From positions 124,001 to 188,000 of the forward strand of contig JBBQHP010000001.1 of assembly GCA_038324085.1 (NCBI GenBank): 64,000 bases of DNA, given 5' to 3'. The position numbers and the translations under genes are program-made. Below are positions 1 through 7,784 of the stretch, piece after piece; within the stretch, counting starts at the first letter, position 1; each line of letters begins with the position of its first letter. Source of the stretch: Ga0077523 sp038324085. Its GTDB lineage: Bacteria; Pseudomonadota; Gammaproteobacteria; Burkholderiales; Ga0077523. The notes under the pieces are model-generated. The model searched no databases and was not told where the DNA came from. It saw only the letters and a program-made list of their open reading frames with translations.

Positions 1-2
1 GA

Positions 3-425
3 TACGGCTGCGATCTCGCGCGCGTGACCCTCACCGGCACCATTCCTGCGTATCGCGATCACCTCGCATCCTGGGGTGCCGTCGACGTTGCGCTGGACAC
101 TTTTCCCTACCACGGCACCACCACGACCTGCGAAGCGCTCTGGATGGGGGTGCCGGTGGTGACCCTCGCGGGCGACCGTCACGCCGCGCGCGTCGGCGTG
201 AGCCTGCTCGAGGGTCTCGGGCTCGCAGATCTCGTCGCCGGCACCGCCGACGAATACGTTGCTGTCGCGGTGCGCCTCGCTCAGGACCGCAGGCGCCGCG
301 AAGAACTGCGACGCACGTTGCGGGACACCATGGCCTCGGCACCGCTTCTGAACGTCGCACGCTTTACTCGCTCGCTCGAGACCGGCTATCGCAGCATTTG
401 GCAGGATTGGCTGGCGCGATGCTGA
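3..425 (+). CDS. OGT/SPINDLY-like glycosyltransferase, C-terminal fragment (5' end outside window)
   Basis: This is the C-terminal end of a glycosyltransferase of the family 41 (O-GlcNAc transferase/SPINDLY) type; the start lies upstream of the window. The remaining 140 residues contain the conserved sugar-nucleotide-binding segment GTTTTCEALWMGVPVVT, followed by HAARVG, and they align closely with the C-terminus of the next gene, so the two are tandem paralogues. The stop TGA overlaps the next start in an ATGCTGA arrangement, which implies translational coupling. Bacterial members usually transfer a sugar to protein Ser/Thr, but the substrate here is unknown. Identity as GT41 is firm; the role in pilin or other glycosylation is inference from position. 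Confidence 0.85.
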   Translation, partial: YGCDLARVTLTGTIPAYRDHLASWGAVDVALDTFPYHGTTTTCEALWMGVPVVTLAGDRHAARVGVSLLEGLGLADLVAGTADEYVAVAVRLAQDRRRREELRRTLRDTMASAPLLNVARFTRSLETGYRSIWQDWLARC

Positions 426-2209
426 CGCGATTCCTGCGGCGCAGGGATCTGCCAGCGGCAACCGACGCAACGTCGCAGGTGCATGCAGGGTTCGCCCTGC
501 ATCGCATCGGCGACATCGAAGGCGCGCTGCGGTGTTATCGGTTGGCACTGGAACTGCAGCCGCGCAACGGCGACGCGCTCTATCTGTGCGGCATTGCCGA
601 GACAAGCCGCGGCGAGACCGACGCGGCGCTGGATCTCCTCACCCGGGCGACCCAGCACGATGCGACCAATGCTCACGCCTGGTTCGCGCTCGGGGAGCTG
701 CTCCGCGCGAGGGGTGATCCGGTGCGCGCCGCAGAAGCGCTGGAGGCGGGCCTCGCGCGCGACCCCAATGACCCTGCGCGGTACGATCAGCTGGCGGAAC
801 TGCGCATCGCGACGGGCGCCCCGTGCGGCGCCGAGGCCGCTGCGCGTACCGCGATCGAACTCGATCCGGCGCACGCGGAAGGTTGGATCGCCCTCGGGGC
901 CGCTTTGCGCGCACAAGGTCTTTCGCGCCAGGCAACCGAGTGTTTCGAGCGCGCCTGCGAACTCGATCCGAACGCTGCAGCCGCCTGGCACAACCGCCTG
1001 CTGACCTTGAACTATGTGGATGATCTGCCCGCGGCCCACGTCGCCGCCGCGCATCTGGATTTCGGCGCGCGTTTCGAGCAGCGGCCCGGAGACATCTTCC
1101 GGACCGCTGCGCCCCCGGCCGACCGGCCGCTACGGGTGGGCTTCGTGTCGGCCGATTTCGGCCACCACGTGGTGTCGTTCTTCATCGAGCCGGTACTCGC
1201 TGCGCTCGATCGTTCGGCGATCGAGGCATTCTGCTATTTCAATGGTGCGCGCGAAGACGAACAGTCGCGGCGCCTGCGTGCGCTCGTGCCGCACTGGCGT
1301 TCCATCGCGAACCTGGATGATGCCTCGGCGCTGGCGCTGATCCGCGACGACCTTCTCGACATTGCCGTCGATCTCTCCGGGCATACCGCGGGCAATCGTC
1401 TGCCCTTGTTCGCGCAGCGAATCGCACCGGTACAAACCACCTGGCTCGGCTATCCGGCCACAACCGGCCTCGCGACCATGGACTACCGCCTTACCGATGC
1501 CCTGGCCGACCCTCCCGGCATGACCGAAGCATTCCACAGCGAACGTCTGATGCGGCTGCCGGACGGGTTCCTGTGCTTTCAACCGCGAGCGGACGCTCCC
1601 GCGGTCACGGCATTGCCGGCGGCGACATCGGGGCGGGTCACGTTCGCGTCGTTCAACAATCTCGCAAAGCTGACCGAGACGGCGCTGGGTGCCTGGGGAC
1701 GGATTCTCGAACAGGTCCCGGACTCGCGGCTGCTGCTCAAGGGACACGGACTGGAGGAAGCAAGTCTCTGCCGTGCCCTTGCAACGCGCTTTGCGAATGC
1801 CGGCGGCGACGCCGGACGACTCACGATGGAAGGGATCCGCGCGCCACACGAAGCCCATCTCGCGCGTTACGGCGAAGTCGATGTCGCCCTCGACAGCATG
1901 CCCTACTGCGGCACGACGACCACCTGCGAAGCTCTGTGGATGGGCGTTCCGGTCGTGACCTTGGCAGGTGCCAGTCACGCAGCGCGGGTCGGCGCAAGCC
2001 TGCTCGACGGAATCGGCCACGGCGAGTGGATCGCCGAGGACCTGCAACAGTATGTCGACATAGCGGTGCGGCTCGCATCGGACACGGCCATGCTGGCGAA
2101 GCTGCGCGCGAGCCTTCGCGCCGAGTTTGCCGCCGCGTCGCTCGTGGATGCGCATCGCTTCGCGCGCGAGCTTGAATCGGCCTTGCGCGAGATGGTGCAG
2201 GCATGTTGA
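419..2209 (+). CDS. TPR-containing OGT/SPINDLY-like glycosyltransferase (GT41 type)
   Basis: The first ~210 residues of this 596-residue protein are TPR repeats (for example HAWFALGELLRARGD and AEGWIALGAALRAQG). A GT41 catalytic region starts near residue 236 with RVGFVSADFGHHVVSFF, the counterpart of the OGT segment that carries the catalytic-site His, and continues to GTTTTCEALWMGVPVVT near residue 494, the UDP-sugar-binding loop. The ATG at 419 is preferred over an upstream TTG at 398 because it gives the same 7-nt ATGNTGA overlap seen at the next two junctions. The predicted protein is cytoplasmic and would O-glycosylate proteins, but the acceptor is not known. It is paralogous to the truncated gene upstream. 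Confidence 0.88.
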   Translation: MLTRFLRRRDLPAATDATSQVHAGFALHRIGDIEGALRCYRLALELQPRNGDALYLCGIAETSRGETDAALDLLTRATQHDATNAHAWFALGELLRARGDPVRAAEALEAGLARDPNDPARYDQLAELRIATGAPCGAEAAARTAIELDPAHAEGWIALGAALRAQGLSRQATECFERACELDPNAAAAWHNRLLTLNYVDDLPAAHVAAAHLDFGARFEQRPGDIFRTAAPPADRPLRVGFVSADFGHHVVSFFIEPVLAALDRSAIEAFCYFNGAREDEQSRRLRALVPHWRSIANLDDASALALIRDDLLDIAVDLSGHTAGNRLPLFAQRIAPVQTTWLGYPATTGLATMDYRLTDALADPPGMTEAFHSERLMRLPDGFLCFQPRADAPAVTALPAATSGRVTFASFNNLAKLTETALGAWGRILEQVPDSRLLLKGHGLEEASLCRALATRFANAGGDAGRLTMEGIRAPHEAHLARYGEVDVALDSMPYCGTTTTCEALWMGVPVVTLAGASHAARVGASLLDGIGHGEWIAEDLQQYVDIAVRLASDTAMLAKLRASLRAEFAAASLVDAHRFARELESALREMVQAC

Positions 2210-4221
2210 ACTGGCTCAGGCGCCGCATACCGGGGAGCCGACCCGGCGCATTCGCATCGCTCATGGAGACCGGCCTTGCGCATCACCGCGCCGGCCGGTT
2301 CGAACAGGCGTGCGCGCACTACCTGCAGGCCGTGGCTTTGGACGGTGGCGACGCGCATGCCCTCCATCTGTACGCGCTCGCGCTGGCGGGCTGCGGGCGG
2401 CGCGAGGAGGCGCTCGCGAAACTCGAATCCGCGATCGGGATCGACGGCGGCAGCGCGCGGTACCGGACCGCAGCCGCCGAGTGTCTGCGGGCCATGCACC
2501 GGAACGACGAGGCGCTCGGGCAGGCGCAAGCGGCCATGGATCGCGATCCCGGGAGCGGTGCCGCACACAACGAACTGGGGCTATGCCTGGTCGCCGCGGG
2601 CCGCGTCGATGAAGCGATGGCCCTGTTCGAAGCAGCGACCCGGCTTGCGCCCGATTGGTTCGAAGGCTGGGGCAACGCGGGCAACGCGTTGCTCTCCCTG
2701 GGCCGCGCGGACGAAGCGCTGGTGCGGTATCGTGAAGCGCTGCGACTGGGTCTCTCCGATCGCGGCATCCGGCTGAACGCAGTCGCGGCGCTGCGCGCGG
2801 TCGGCCGGATCGACGAAGCGCTCGATCGTTGCCAGGAGATACTCGCCGAGGATCCGCGCTTTGTCCGCGCGTCCGTCCTCGCGGCGGAACTCCTCGAACG
2901 CAAAGGGGACACCGCGAACGCTCGCGCCCTGTTCGACAGTGCCGTCGATTTCGTACCCGACGACGCCCAACTCTGGACCGACTACGGCTATTTCCTGCAA
3001 CGCATGGAAGCGCTCGACGACGCCGCAACCGCCTACCGACGCGCGCTCGCGATCGCGCCAGAACACCCGGGGGCCCTCAACAACCTGGGCATGGTGCTGT
3101 TCGAGGACAACCGCGTCGACGAAGCGGAGAGCCTGCTGGAGCGCGCGGTGGAACGGCCCGACGCCCGCCCGGAAGCATGGTCCAACCTCGGCAATCTGCG
3201 CGCCGCCCAGGGCCGCGTCGACGAAGCGCTCGCTTCGTTCGACCACGCCGCGCGGGCCGGGCTCGATACCGCGGATGCACGCTTCGATCGCTCCCTTGCC
3301 CTGCTGCTTGCGGGCCGGTTCGCCGCGGGCTTCGCCGAGTACGAAGAACGGTTCCGCACGACCCCGTGGGCAGACGTGCGGCAGGATTGGCCGGCACCAC
3401 GCTGGCGCGGCGAGGCGCTCGCCGGCCGCACGCTTCTGCTATGGGCCGAACAAGGCCTTGGCGATACGCTCCAGTTCGTTCGATATGCGCCGGGGCTGGC
3501 ACAGCGCGGCGCCCGCATCGTCCTGCTGGTCCAGCCGGCATTGCGCAGACTGCTCACGGCTTCGATGGATGCCACCGTCCTGGTGCCCGGCGATCCGCTC
3601 CCCGCGATCGATTTTCAGTGTCCGTTGATGTCGCTGCCGCACGCGTTCGGAACCACGCTCGAAACCGTACCGTCGGCAGCGCGCTACCTCCGCGTTCCGA
3701 CCGAGGCTGCCGCAGCCATGGCAGGCGTGTTCACCGGTACCAGCGCGCCGCGAATCGGCCTCGTCTGGGCCGGCAATCCGACCCATCGCAACGATCGCAA
3801 TCGATCGCTGCCGTTCGCTGCGTTGCGCCCATTGCTGGAAGCCACCCGGGCCACGTTCGTCCCCCTGCAAATTCCGGGCACGGTGCCCGAACCCGAGGTT
3901 CCCGCACACACGCACTGGCTAAGTGTGATGCACCGGGTGCACGACTTCGCCGACACCGCGGCGCTCCTCGAGCAACTCGATCTGCTGATCACGGTGGATA
4001 CTTCCGTGGCCCATCTCGCCGGAGGCCTGGGTCGTCCGGCCTGGGTGCTGCTGCCGTTTGCGCCGGACTGGCGCTGGATGCTCGATCGACCCGACACGCC
4101 TTGGTACCCCGGGCTCACGCTGTTTCGCCAGCAGCGCGCCGGCGAGTGGGCGCCGGTGATCGAAGCGCTCACACGCGAACTTCGCGTTGCCGTCGCGGAC
4201 AAAGCAGCGTTGCCATGCTGA
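2203..4221 (+). CDS. TPR protein with C-terminal glycosyltransferase family 9-like domain
   Basis: The first ~340 residues of this 672-residue protein are consecutive TPR repeats with the usual W-x-N/L-G-x-A spacing. From about residue 400 a GT9/heptosyltransferase-like domain begins (LLLWAEQGLGDTLQFVRYAP), and it ends with the family signature DLLITVDTSVAHLAGGLGRP and PFAPDWRW near residue 592. Such TPR-GT9 proteins are common in glycan or glycoprotein clusters of proteobacteria; the donor and acceptor cannot be read from sequence. The ATG overlaps the previous stop (ATGTTGA), and its own stop overlaps the next ATG (ATGCTGA), so the genes form a tightly coupled run. Confidence 0.83.
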   Translation: MLNWLRRRIPGSRPGAFASLMETGLAHHRAGRFEQACAHYLQAVALDGGDAHALHLYALALAGCGRREEALAKLESAIGIDGGSARYRTAAAECLRAMHRNDEALGQAQAAMDRDPGSGAAHNELGLCLVAAGRVDEAMALFEAATRLAPDWFEGWGNAGNALLSLGRADEALVRYREALRLGLSDRGIRLNAVAALRAVGRIDEALDRCQEILAEDPRFVRASVLAAELLERKGDTANARALFDSAVDFVPDDAQLWTDYGYFLQRMEALDDAATAYRRALAIAPEHPGALNNLGMVLFEDNRVDEAESLLERAVERPDARPEAWSNLGNLRAAQGRVDEALASFDHAARAGLDTADARFDRSLALLLAGRFAAGFAEYEERFRTTPWADVRQDWPAPRWRGEALAGRTLLLWAEQGLGDTLQFVRYAPGLAQRGARIVLLVQPALRRLLTASMDATVLVPGDPLPAIDFQCPLMSLPHAFGTTLETVPSAARYLRVPTEAAAAMAGVFTGTSAPRIGLVWAGNPTHRNDRNRSLPFAALRPLLEATRATFVPLQIPGTVPEPEVPAHTHWLSVMHRVHDFADTAALLEQLDLLITVDTSVAHLAGGLGRPAWVLLPFAPDWRWMLDRPDTPWYPGLTLFRQQRAGEWAPVIEALTRELRVAVADKAALPC

Positions 4222-5882
4222 AATCATTCTTCGCGAGCAAGCGGCCACTGCGGGGAGAGCGCCGGTGCAAGTGCTGCGGTGCGACTGCGGCGTGGTTCGG
4301 TGCGGTGGACTTCTCCAAGAGCTGCGAGGATGCAAAGGCCAAGGTGCTGCCCGATTCGGGCCGGATGATCGATTACTTCCGGTGCAGCGACTGCGGGTTC
4401 CTCTTCACCGAGCTGATCGACGACTGGAGCAGCGCGCGGGTCGCTGCCGAGATCTACAACGCGGACTATGTCCGGGTCGATCCGGACTTCGTCGCGACGC
4501 GGCCGCTCGCCAATGCGCAGCTGCTGGCCGCTGGCTTCCAGGGCATGGAGGCGGAGCTTTCCATTCTCGACTATGGCGGCGGCAACGGCGATCTGGCGCG
4601 CCATCTGCGAGCTGCACGATTCGTTCGAGCGACCTCGTACGATCCGTTCCACGACGGCGGCGCTGACAAACCCGCCGCGCCGAGCGATCTCGTTACGGCG
4701 TTCGAGGTGGTCGAACATGCGCCCGATCCCGTCGCCCTGTTCGAGGACGTGGCAAGGCTCGTCGCCGACGGCGGTGCGTTCCTGTTCACCACGCTTCTGC
4801 AGCCGTCCGACATCGCAACCGTCGGCCTCGGCTGGTGGTACGCAGCGCCACGCAACGGCCACGTTTCTCTCCATACGCGCGCAAGCCTCGAGGCCGCGTC
4901 GAAGCGTGGCGGCTGGCACGTGGAATCCTTCGATTCCCTGCTGCACGTCGCCTGGCGGACCCGCCCCGCGTGGCTGGATCGCTTCGAGGCGATGCTCGCG
5001 AAGCTCGGGGATGCGGCCCCGCCTTCGGTTCAGCCTGCACGCTTCGTCACCACGCGCGACGCCTCCATGAGCGCGGCGCCGATCGTTGCGGCGCGCCAGT
5101 GCCGCCACGGCCGGATGAGCTATTTTCCGCACGATGCCTACGTCGGGCGTTCGCTCGATCTGTATGGCGAATTCTCCGAGGGCGAAGTCGATCTGTTCCG
5201 GCAGTTGCTCCGGCCGGGCGACACTGTGCTCGAGGCCGGGGCCAATATCGGCGCTCACACGGTGTTCCTCGCGCAGGCGGTTGGACCCCAGGGTAGAGTG
5301 CTCGGCTACGAGCCGCAACGTGCGATCTTCGACCTGTTGCGAATCAACCTGGAGGCGAACGCGCTGCCATGGGCGGATGCTCGGCTTGCCGCGCTGGGCT
5401 CCACGGTCGGGACGATCCGGGTACCGCCGCTCGATTACAGCGCGGCCGACAATTTTGGCGGTGTGTCGATGGGCGGAACGGCGGGGGAACTGGTGGCGGT
5501 CGAGACCATAGACGGGCTTGATCTGCCGCGATTGAAGCTGCTCAAGATCGACGTCGAAGGCATGGAGACCGACGTCCTGCGCGGGGCAACCGCAACCATC
5601 TGGCGCACCCGTCCCTACTTGTACGTGGAGAACGACCGCGAGGAAAACTCGTCGCAGCTGATCGCAGTGATCCAGTCGCTCGGTTATCGACTCTGGTGGC
5701 ACGCACCCGCATTGTTCAATCCCGGCAACTTTGCGGGCAACAGTGACAATGTCTTCGGCACCGTCGGGTCGATCAACCTGTTCTGCGTGCCGGAAGAAGT
5801 CGAAACCAGCGTGGGCGGGTTGCGCGGAGTGACGTCGCCTCGGGACCGGTTCACGAGCCAGGCGTTTTCGCGATCAGGTTAA
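4215..5882 (+). CDS. Two-domain methyltransferase: zinc-ribbon SAM methyltransferase fused to FkbM-type methyltransferase
   Basis: The protein has 555 residues. The N-terminus carries a Cys-rich element (RCKCCG near residue 18, CSDCGF near residue 57) typical of sugar C-methyltransferases. A class I SAM domain follows, with motif I ILDYGGGNGDLARHL near residue 115 and a later FEVVEHAPDP. The second half is an FkbM-family methyltransferase with VLEAGANIGAHTVFLAQAVG near residue 337 and LLKIDVEGMETDVLRGA near residue 443. The fusion suggests successive methylation steps on one glycan, though this is inference. The start ATG overlaps the previous stop by 7 nt. The last 32 bp overlap the 3' end of the opposing methyltransferase gene. 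Confidence 0.82.
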   Translation: MLKSFFASKRPLRGERRCKCCGATAAWFGAVDFSKSCEDAKAKVLPDSGRMIDYFRCSDCGFLFTELIDDWSSARVAAEIYNADYVRVDPDFVATRPLANAQLLAAGFQGMEAELSILDYGGGNGDLARHLRAARFVRATSYDPFHDGGADKPAAPSDLVTAFEVVEHAPDPVALFEDVARLVADGGAFLFTTLLQPSDIATVGLGWWYAAPRNGHVSLHTRASLEAASKRGGWHVESFDSLLHVAWRTRPAWLDRFEAMLAKLGDAAPPSVQPARFVTTRDASMSAAPIVAARQCRHGRMSYFPHDAYVGRSLDLYGEFSEGEVDLFRQLLRPGDTVLEAGANIGAHTVFLAQAVGPQGRVLGYEPQRAIFDLLRINLEANALPWADARLAALGSTVGTIRVPPLDYSAADNFGGVSMGGTAGELVAVETIDGLDLPRLKLLKIDVEGMETDVLRGATATIWRTRPYLYVENDREENSSQLIAVIQSLGYRLWWHAPALFNPGNFAGNSDNVFGTVGSINLFCVPEEVETSVGGLRGVTSPRDRFTSQAFSRSG

Positions 5883-6378
5883 GGCTGATCGGAACGCCCT
5901 TGAACAGCATGTTGCTGGTGTCGTCGAACAGTCCGAAGCCCTGGACGCGCTGGATGTCGACGAAGCCCGCATGCGTCAGGAAGTGGGTGAGGAACTCTTC
6001 GTTCAATCCCGAGAGGTGGTAGTCGAACTTGTCCATGTGCCCGCCGAACATCATGCGCATCACCATCCAGCGGTCATCGCGCGTGAGCGATTCACGCAAC
6101 AGGAACAGTTCGGCGAGCGTATCGAGGTCCGGCACGCTCACGTAGAGAGTGCCCCCGGTGACGAGCGTACGGCGCCAATCGGCGAGTGCCTCCTGCATTT
6201 CGTTCATGAAGTCGAAGTGCTCGACGACGTGCGACGCGTAGATCACGTCGAAGGTGCCATCGGCGAAACGTGAAAGGTCGCGGGCATCGCACACGTGATC
6301 CACGCCCCCACGCTCCATTGCATCGAGAATCTCCCAGCCGGGAGCCGGCTGCCTGCCGCCAATGTGAAGTCTGCGCAT
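5851..6378 (-). CDS. Class I SAM-dependent methyltransferase
   Basis: This small (175-residue) methyltransferase begins MRRLHIGGRQPAPGWEILD, a form common in methyltransferases of polysaccharide and glycoprotein clusters. It carries the motif VIYASHVVEHFDF and a post-motif strand GGTLYVSVPDL. The ATG at 6378 is chosen because a longer in-frame TTG start at 6402 would fall in the T-tract of the pilin terminator. It is convergent with, and overlaps by 32 bp, the two-domain methyltransferase gene. It probably belongs functionally to the glycosylation locus. The substrate is unknown. Confidence 0.75.
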   Translation of the reverse strand: MRRLHIGGRQPAPGWEILDAMERGGVDHVCDARDLSRFADGTFDVIYASHVVEHFDFMNEMQEALADWRRTLVTGGTLYVSVPDLDTLAELFLLRESLTRDDRWMVMRMMFGGHMDKFDYHLSGLNEEFLTHFLTHAGFVDIQRVQGFGLFDDTSNMLFKGVPISLNLIAKTPGS

Positions 6379-6400
6379 GAACGAAAATCCCGGAGATCGC

Positions 6401-6430
6401 AAAAAAACGGGGAGGCTCGTCGCCTCCCCG
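6401..6430 (-). terminator. Rho-independent terminator after the downstream pilin gene
   Basis: On the minus strand a perfect 9-bp stem (CGGGGAGGC with GCCTCCCCG, 5-nt loop) is followed at once by seven T residues. It lies 37 nt past the pilin stop and just before the methyltransferase start, so it should end pilin transcription. Confidence 0.88.
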
Positions 6431-6466
6431 CAGCTACTTTTCCAGCCGGCTGTACCGGCCGATCGA

Positions 6467-6913
6467 TCAACCCTTCGGGTAGAACTTCGAGGGCACGGTG
6501 CCGCCGACGGACCAGGTGTTGCCGGCCGGGCCGCAGGTCGAAGCCCAGACCACGGTCTGACCAGCCGTGATGGCCGAACCGATCGCCTTCATCGTTGCGG
6601 TGATCGTGGCTGCCGTGGCGCTGCTGGAGGCCAGCGTGACGCCGTTGACATAATTGCCGGTGATGCTGGCATCGGTCGGGAGACCGGCGCTCGCGTTGTC
6701 CGTCACACCCGTGCCGCTCGCGCCCAGCGTCGCTTCGGAGCACGCTTGGCCCGCCGCCAGACGAACCGGCTCGCTCAGGCTGGTGGCTTCCTGCAGCTTG
6801 GCGCGGACGGTGTAATCCTGGTAGGCCGGCAGCGCAATCGCCGCCAGGATGCCGATGATCGCAACCACGATCATCAGTTCGATCAAGGTAAAGCCTTGTT
6901 GAATCCGTTTCAT
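6467..6913 (-). CDS. pilA: Type IV pilin, PilA-like (downstream copy)
   Basis: The protein is a 148-residue type IVa major-pilin-like subunit. A short leader MKRIQQG is cut by prepilin peptidase before Phe8. Glu12, which is Glu5 of the mature chain, and the hydrophobic helix TLIELMIVVAIIGILAAIAL are intact. Cys58 and Cys127 are placed to form the C-terminal disulfide loop, which is somewhat far from the C-terminus. A good ribosome site (GAGGGA) precedes the ATG. It is 144/148 identical to the neighbouring copy and differs only at residues 50, 80, 110 and 122. No sigma-54 motif is visible in its own 125-bp upstream gap, so it may rely on read-through from the upstream copy. Confidence 0.92.
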   Translation of the reverse strand: MKRIQQGFTLIELMIVVAIIGILAAIALPAYQDYTVRAKLQEATSLSEPVRLAAGQACSEATLGASGTGVTDNASAGLPTDASITGNYVNGVTLASSSATAATITATMKAIGSAITAGQTVVWASTCGPAGNTWSVGGTVPSKFYPKG

Positions 6914-7010
6914 GATGTCCCTCTAGTTTTACGCCGTACGAGCAGGTTTGTCGCGTGAGCATCTGGGGCTCGGAAGAGAACAGGGGCGCCCTGCTGGATC
7001 ACCCCCGCTA

Positions 7011-7028
7011 CCCGGGATCGCTCCCGGG
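7011..7028 (-). terminator. Hairpin between the two pilin genes (weak terminator or processing site)
   Basis: A perfect 7-bp inverted repeat (CCCGGGA with TCCCGGG, 4-nt loop) lies 11 nt past the stop of the upstream pilin gene. There is no T-tract, so full termination is unlikely. It could protect the 3' end of a short pilin transcript while letting some polymerase through to the second copy. That role is inference. Confidence 0.4.
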
Positions 7029-7038
7029 AGAAATCTCG

Positions 7039-7485
7039 TTAGCCCTTCGGGTAGAACTTCGAGGGCACGGTGCCGCCGACGGACCAGGTGTTGCCGGCCG
7101 GGCCGCAGGTCGAAGCCCACAACACGGTCTGACCAGCCGTGATGGCCGAACCGATCGTCTTCATCGTTGCGGTGATCGTGGCTGCCGTGGCGCTACTGGA
7201 GGCCAGCGTGACGCCGTTGACATAGTTGCCGGTGATGCTGGCATCGGCCGGGAGGCCGGCGCTCGCGTTGTCCGTCACACCCGTGCCGCTCGCGCCCAGC
7301 GTCGCTTCGGAGCAGGCTTGGCCCGCCGCCAGACGAGCGGGTTCGCTCAAGCTGGTGGCTTCCTGCAGCTTTGCGCGGACCGTGTAGTCCTGATAGGCCG
7401 GCAGCGCGATCGCCGCCAGGATGCCGATGATCGCCACGACGATCATCAATTCGATCAATGTGAAACCTTGTTGGATACGCTTCAT
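7039..7485 (-). CDS. pilA: Type IV pilin, PilA-like (upstream copy)
   Basis: This is the second 148-residue type IV pilin, with the same leader (cleavage between Gly7 and Phe8), mature Glu5, N-terminal helix and Cys58/Cys127 pair as its neighbour. It has a strong ribosome site (TAGGAG) and a sigma-54 promoter about 60 bp upstream. The two copies differ at only four residues. At DNA level their first ~150 bp differ more, mostly silently, than the rest, which hints at gene conversion over the 3' part. It would be assembled into pili by PilB/PilC/PilQ machinery, none of which is encoded here apart from the PilB/GspE-like ATPase at 9.5-11.9 kb. Confidence 0.93.
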   Translation of the reverse strand: MKRIQQGFTLIELMIVVAIIGILAAIALPAYQDYTVRAKLQEATSLSEPARLAAGQACSEATLGASGTGVTDNASAGLPADASITGNYVNGVTLASSSATAATITATMKTIGSAITAGQTVLWASTCGPAGNTWSVGGTVPSKFYPKG

Positions 7486-7547
7486 ATGAAACTCCTAAGA
7501 CGGTTGGACGGGTGAAACACAATCGGGCGATGTGCGACCCTGTCAAA

Positions 7548-7563
7548 GGCAAACCGTGTGCCA
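7548..7563 (-). promoter_or_regulatory. Sigma-54 (RpoN) promoter of the pilin genes
   Basis: The minus strand reads TGGCACACGGTTTGCC: the -24 GG and -12 GC are exactly 12 bp apart, matching the TGGCAC-N5-TTGC consensus. Transcription would start near 7537, giving a leader of about 50 nt before the pilin ATG. PilA genes in many proteobacteria are driven by RpoN with PilS/PilR. No activator site was identified by eye. Confidence 0.82.
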
Positions 7564-7767
7564 GAGAGCGATGACGCCCGCAAGCGCTTGGTGTAGAGGG
7601 AGATTCTCGATTGGAACGGACTCGCTGCGGCACCCGATATGGCGTGCGAAGGGCAATTCACGGTCGCCACGCGCGGGATGGCGACGATGGCCGGCAGGTT
7701 CCGCGCGCCCTGGTTCCGGCAGCCGACCGGGCATGGGAGGCCGTGTCCCCGGCGCAGCGGGCAATTC

Positions 7768-7784
7768 CTGACGTTTTCCGTCAG
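7768..7784 (-). terminator. Hairpin overlapping the HD-GYP gene stop codon
   Basis: A 6-bp stem (CTGACG/CGTCAG) with a 5-nt loop includes the TGA stop of the HD-GYP gene. It lacks a T-tract, so termination is uncertain. Confidence 0.3.

Noticed and set aside
1130..2155. Long minus-strand ORF inside the GT41 gene
   Set aside because: Antisense shadow of a high-GC gene; composition is Arg/Gln-rich and no motif is seen.
6914..7038. Second sigma-54 promoter for the downstream pilin
   Set aside because: No GG-N10-GC pair with TGGCAC/TTGC context is found in the 125-bp gap.
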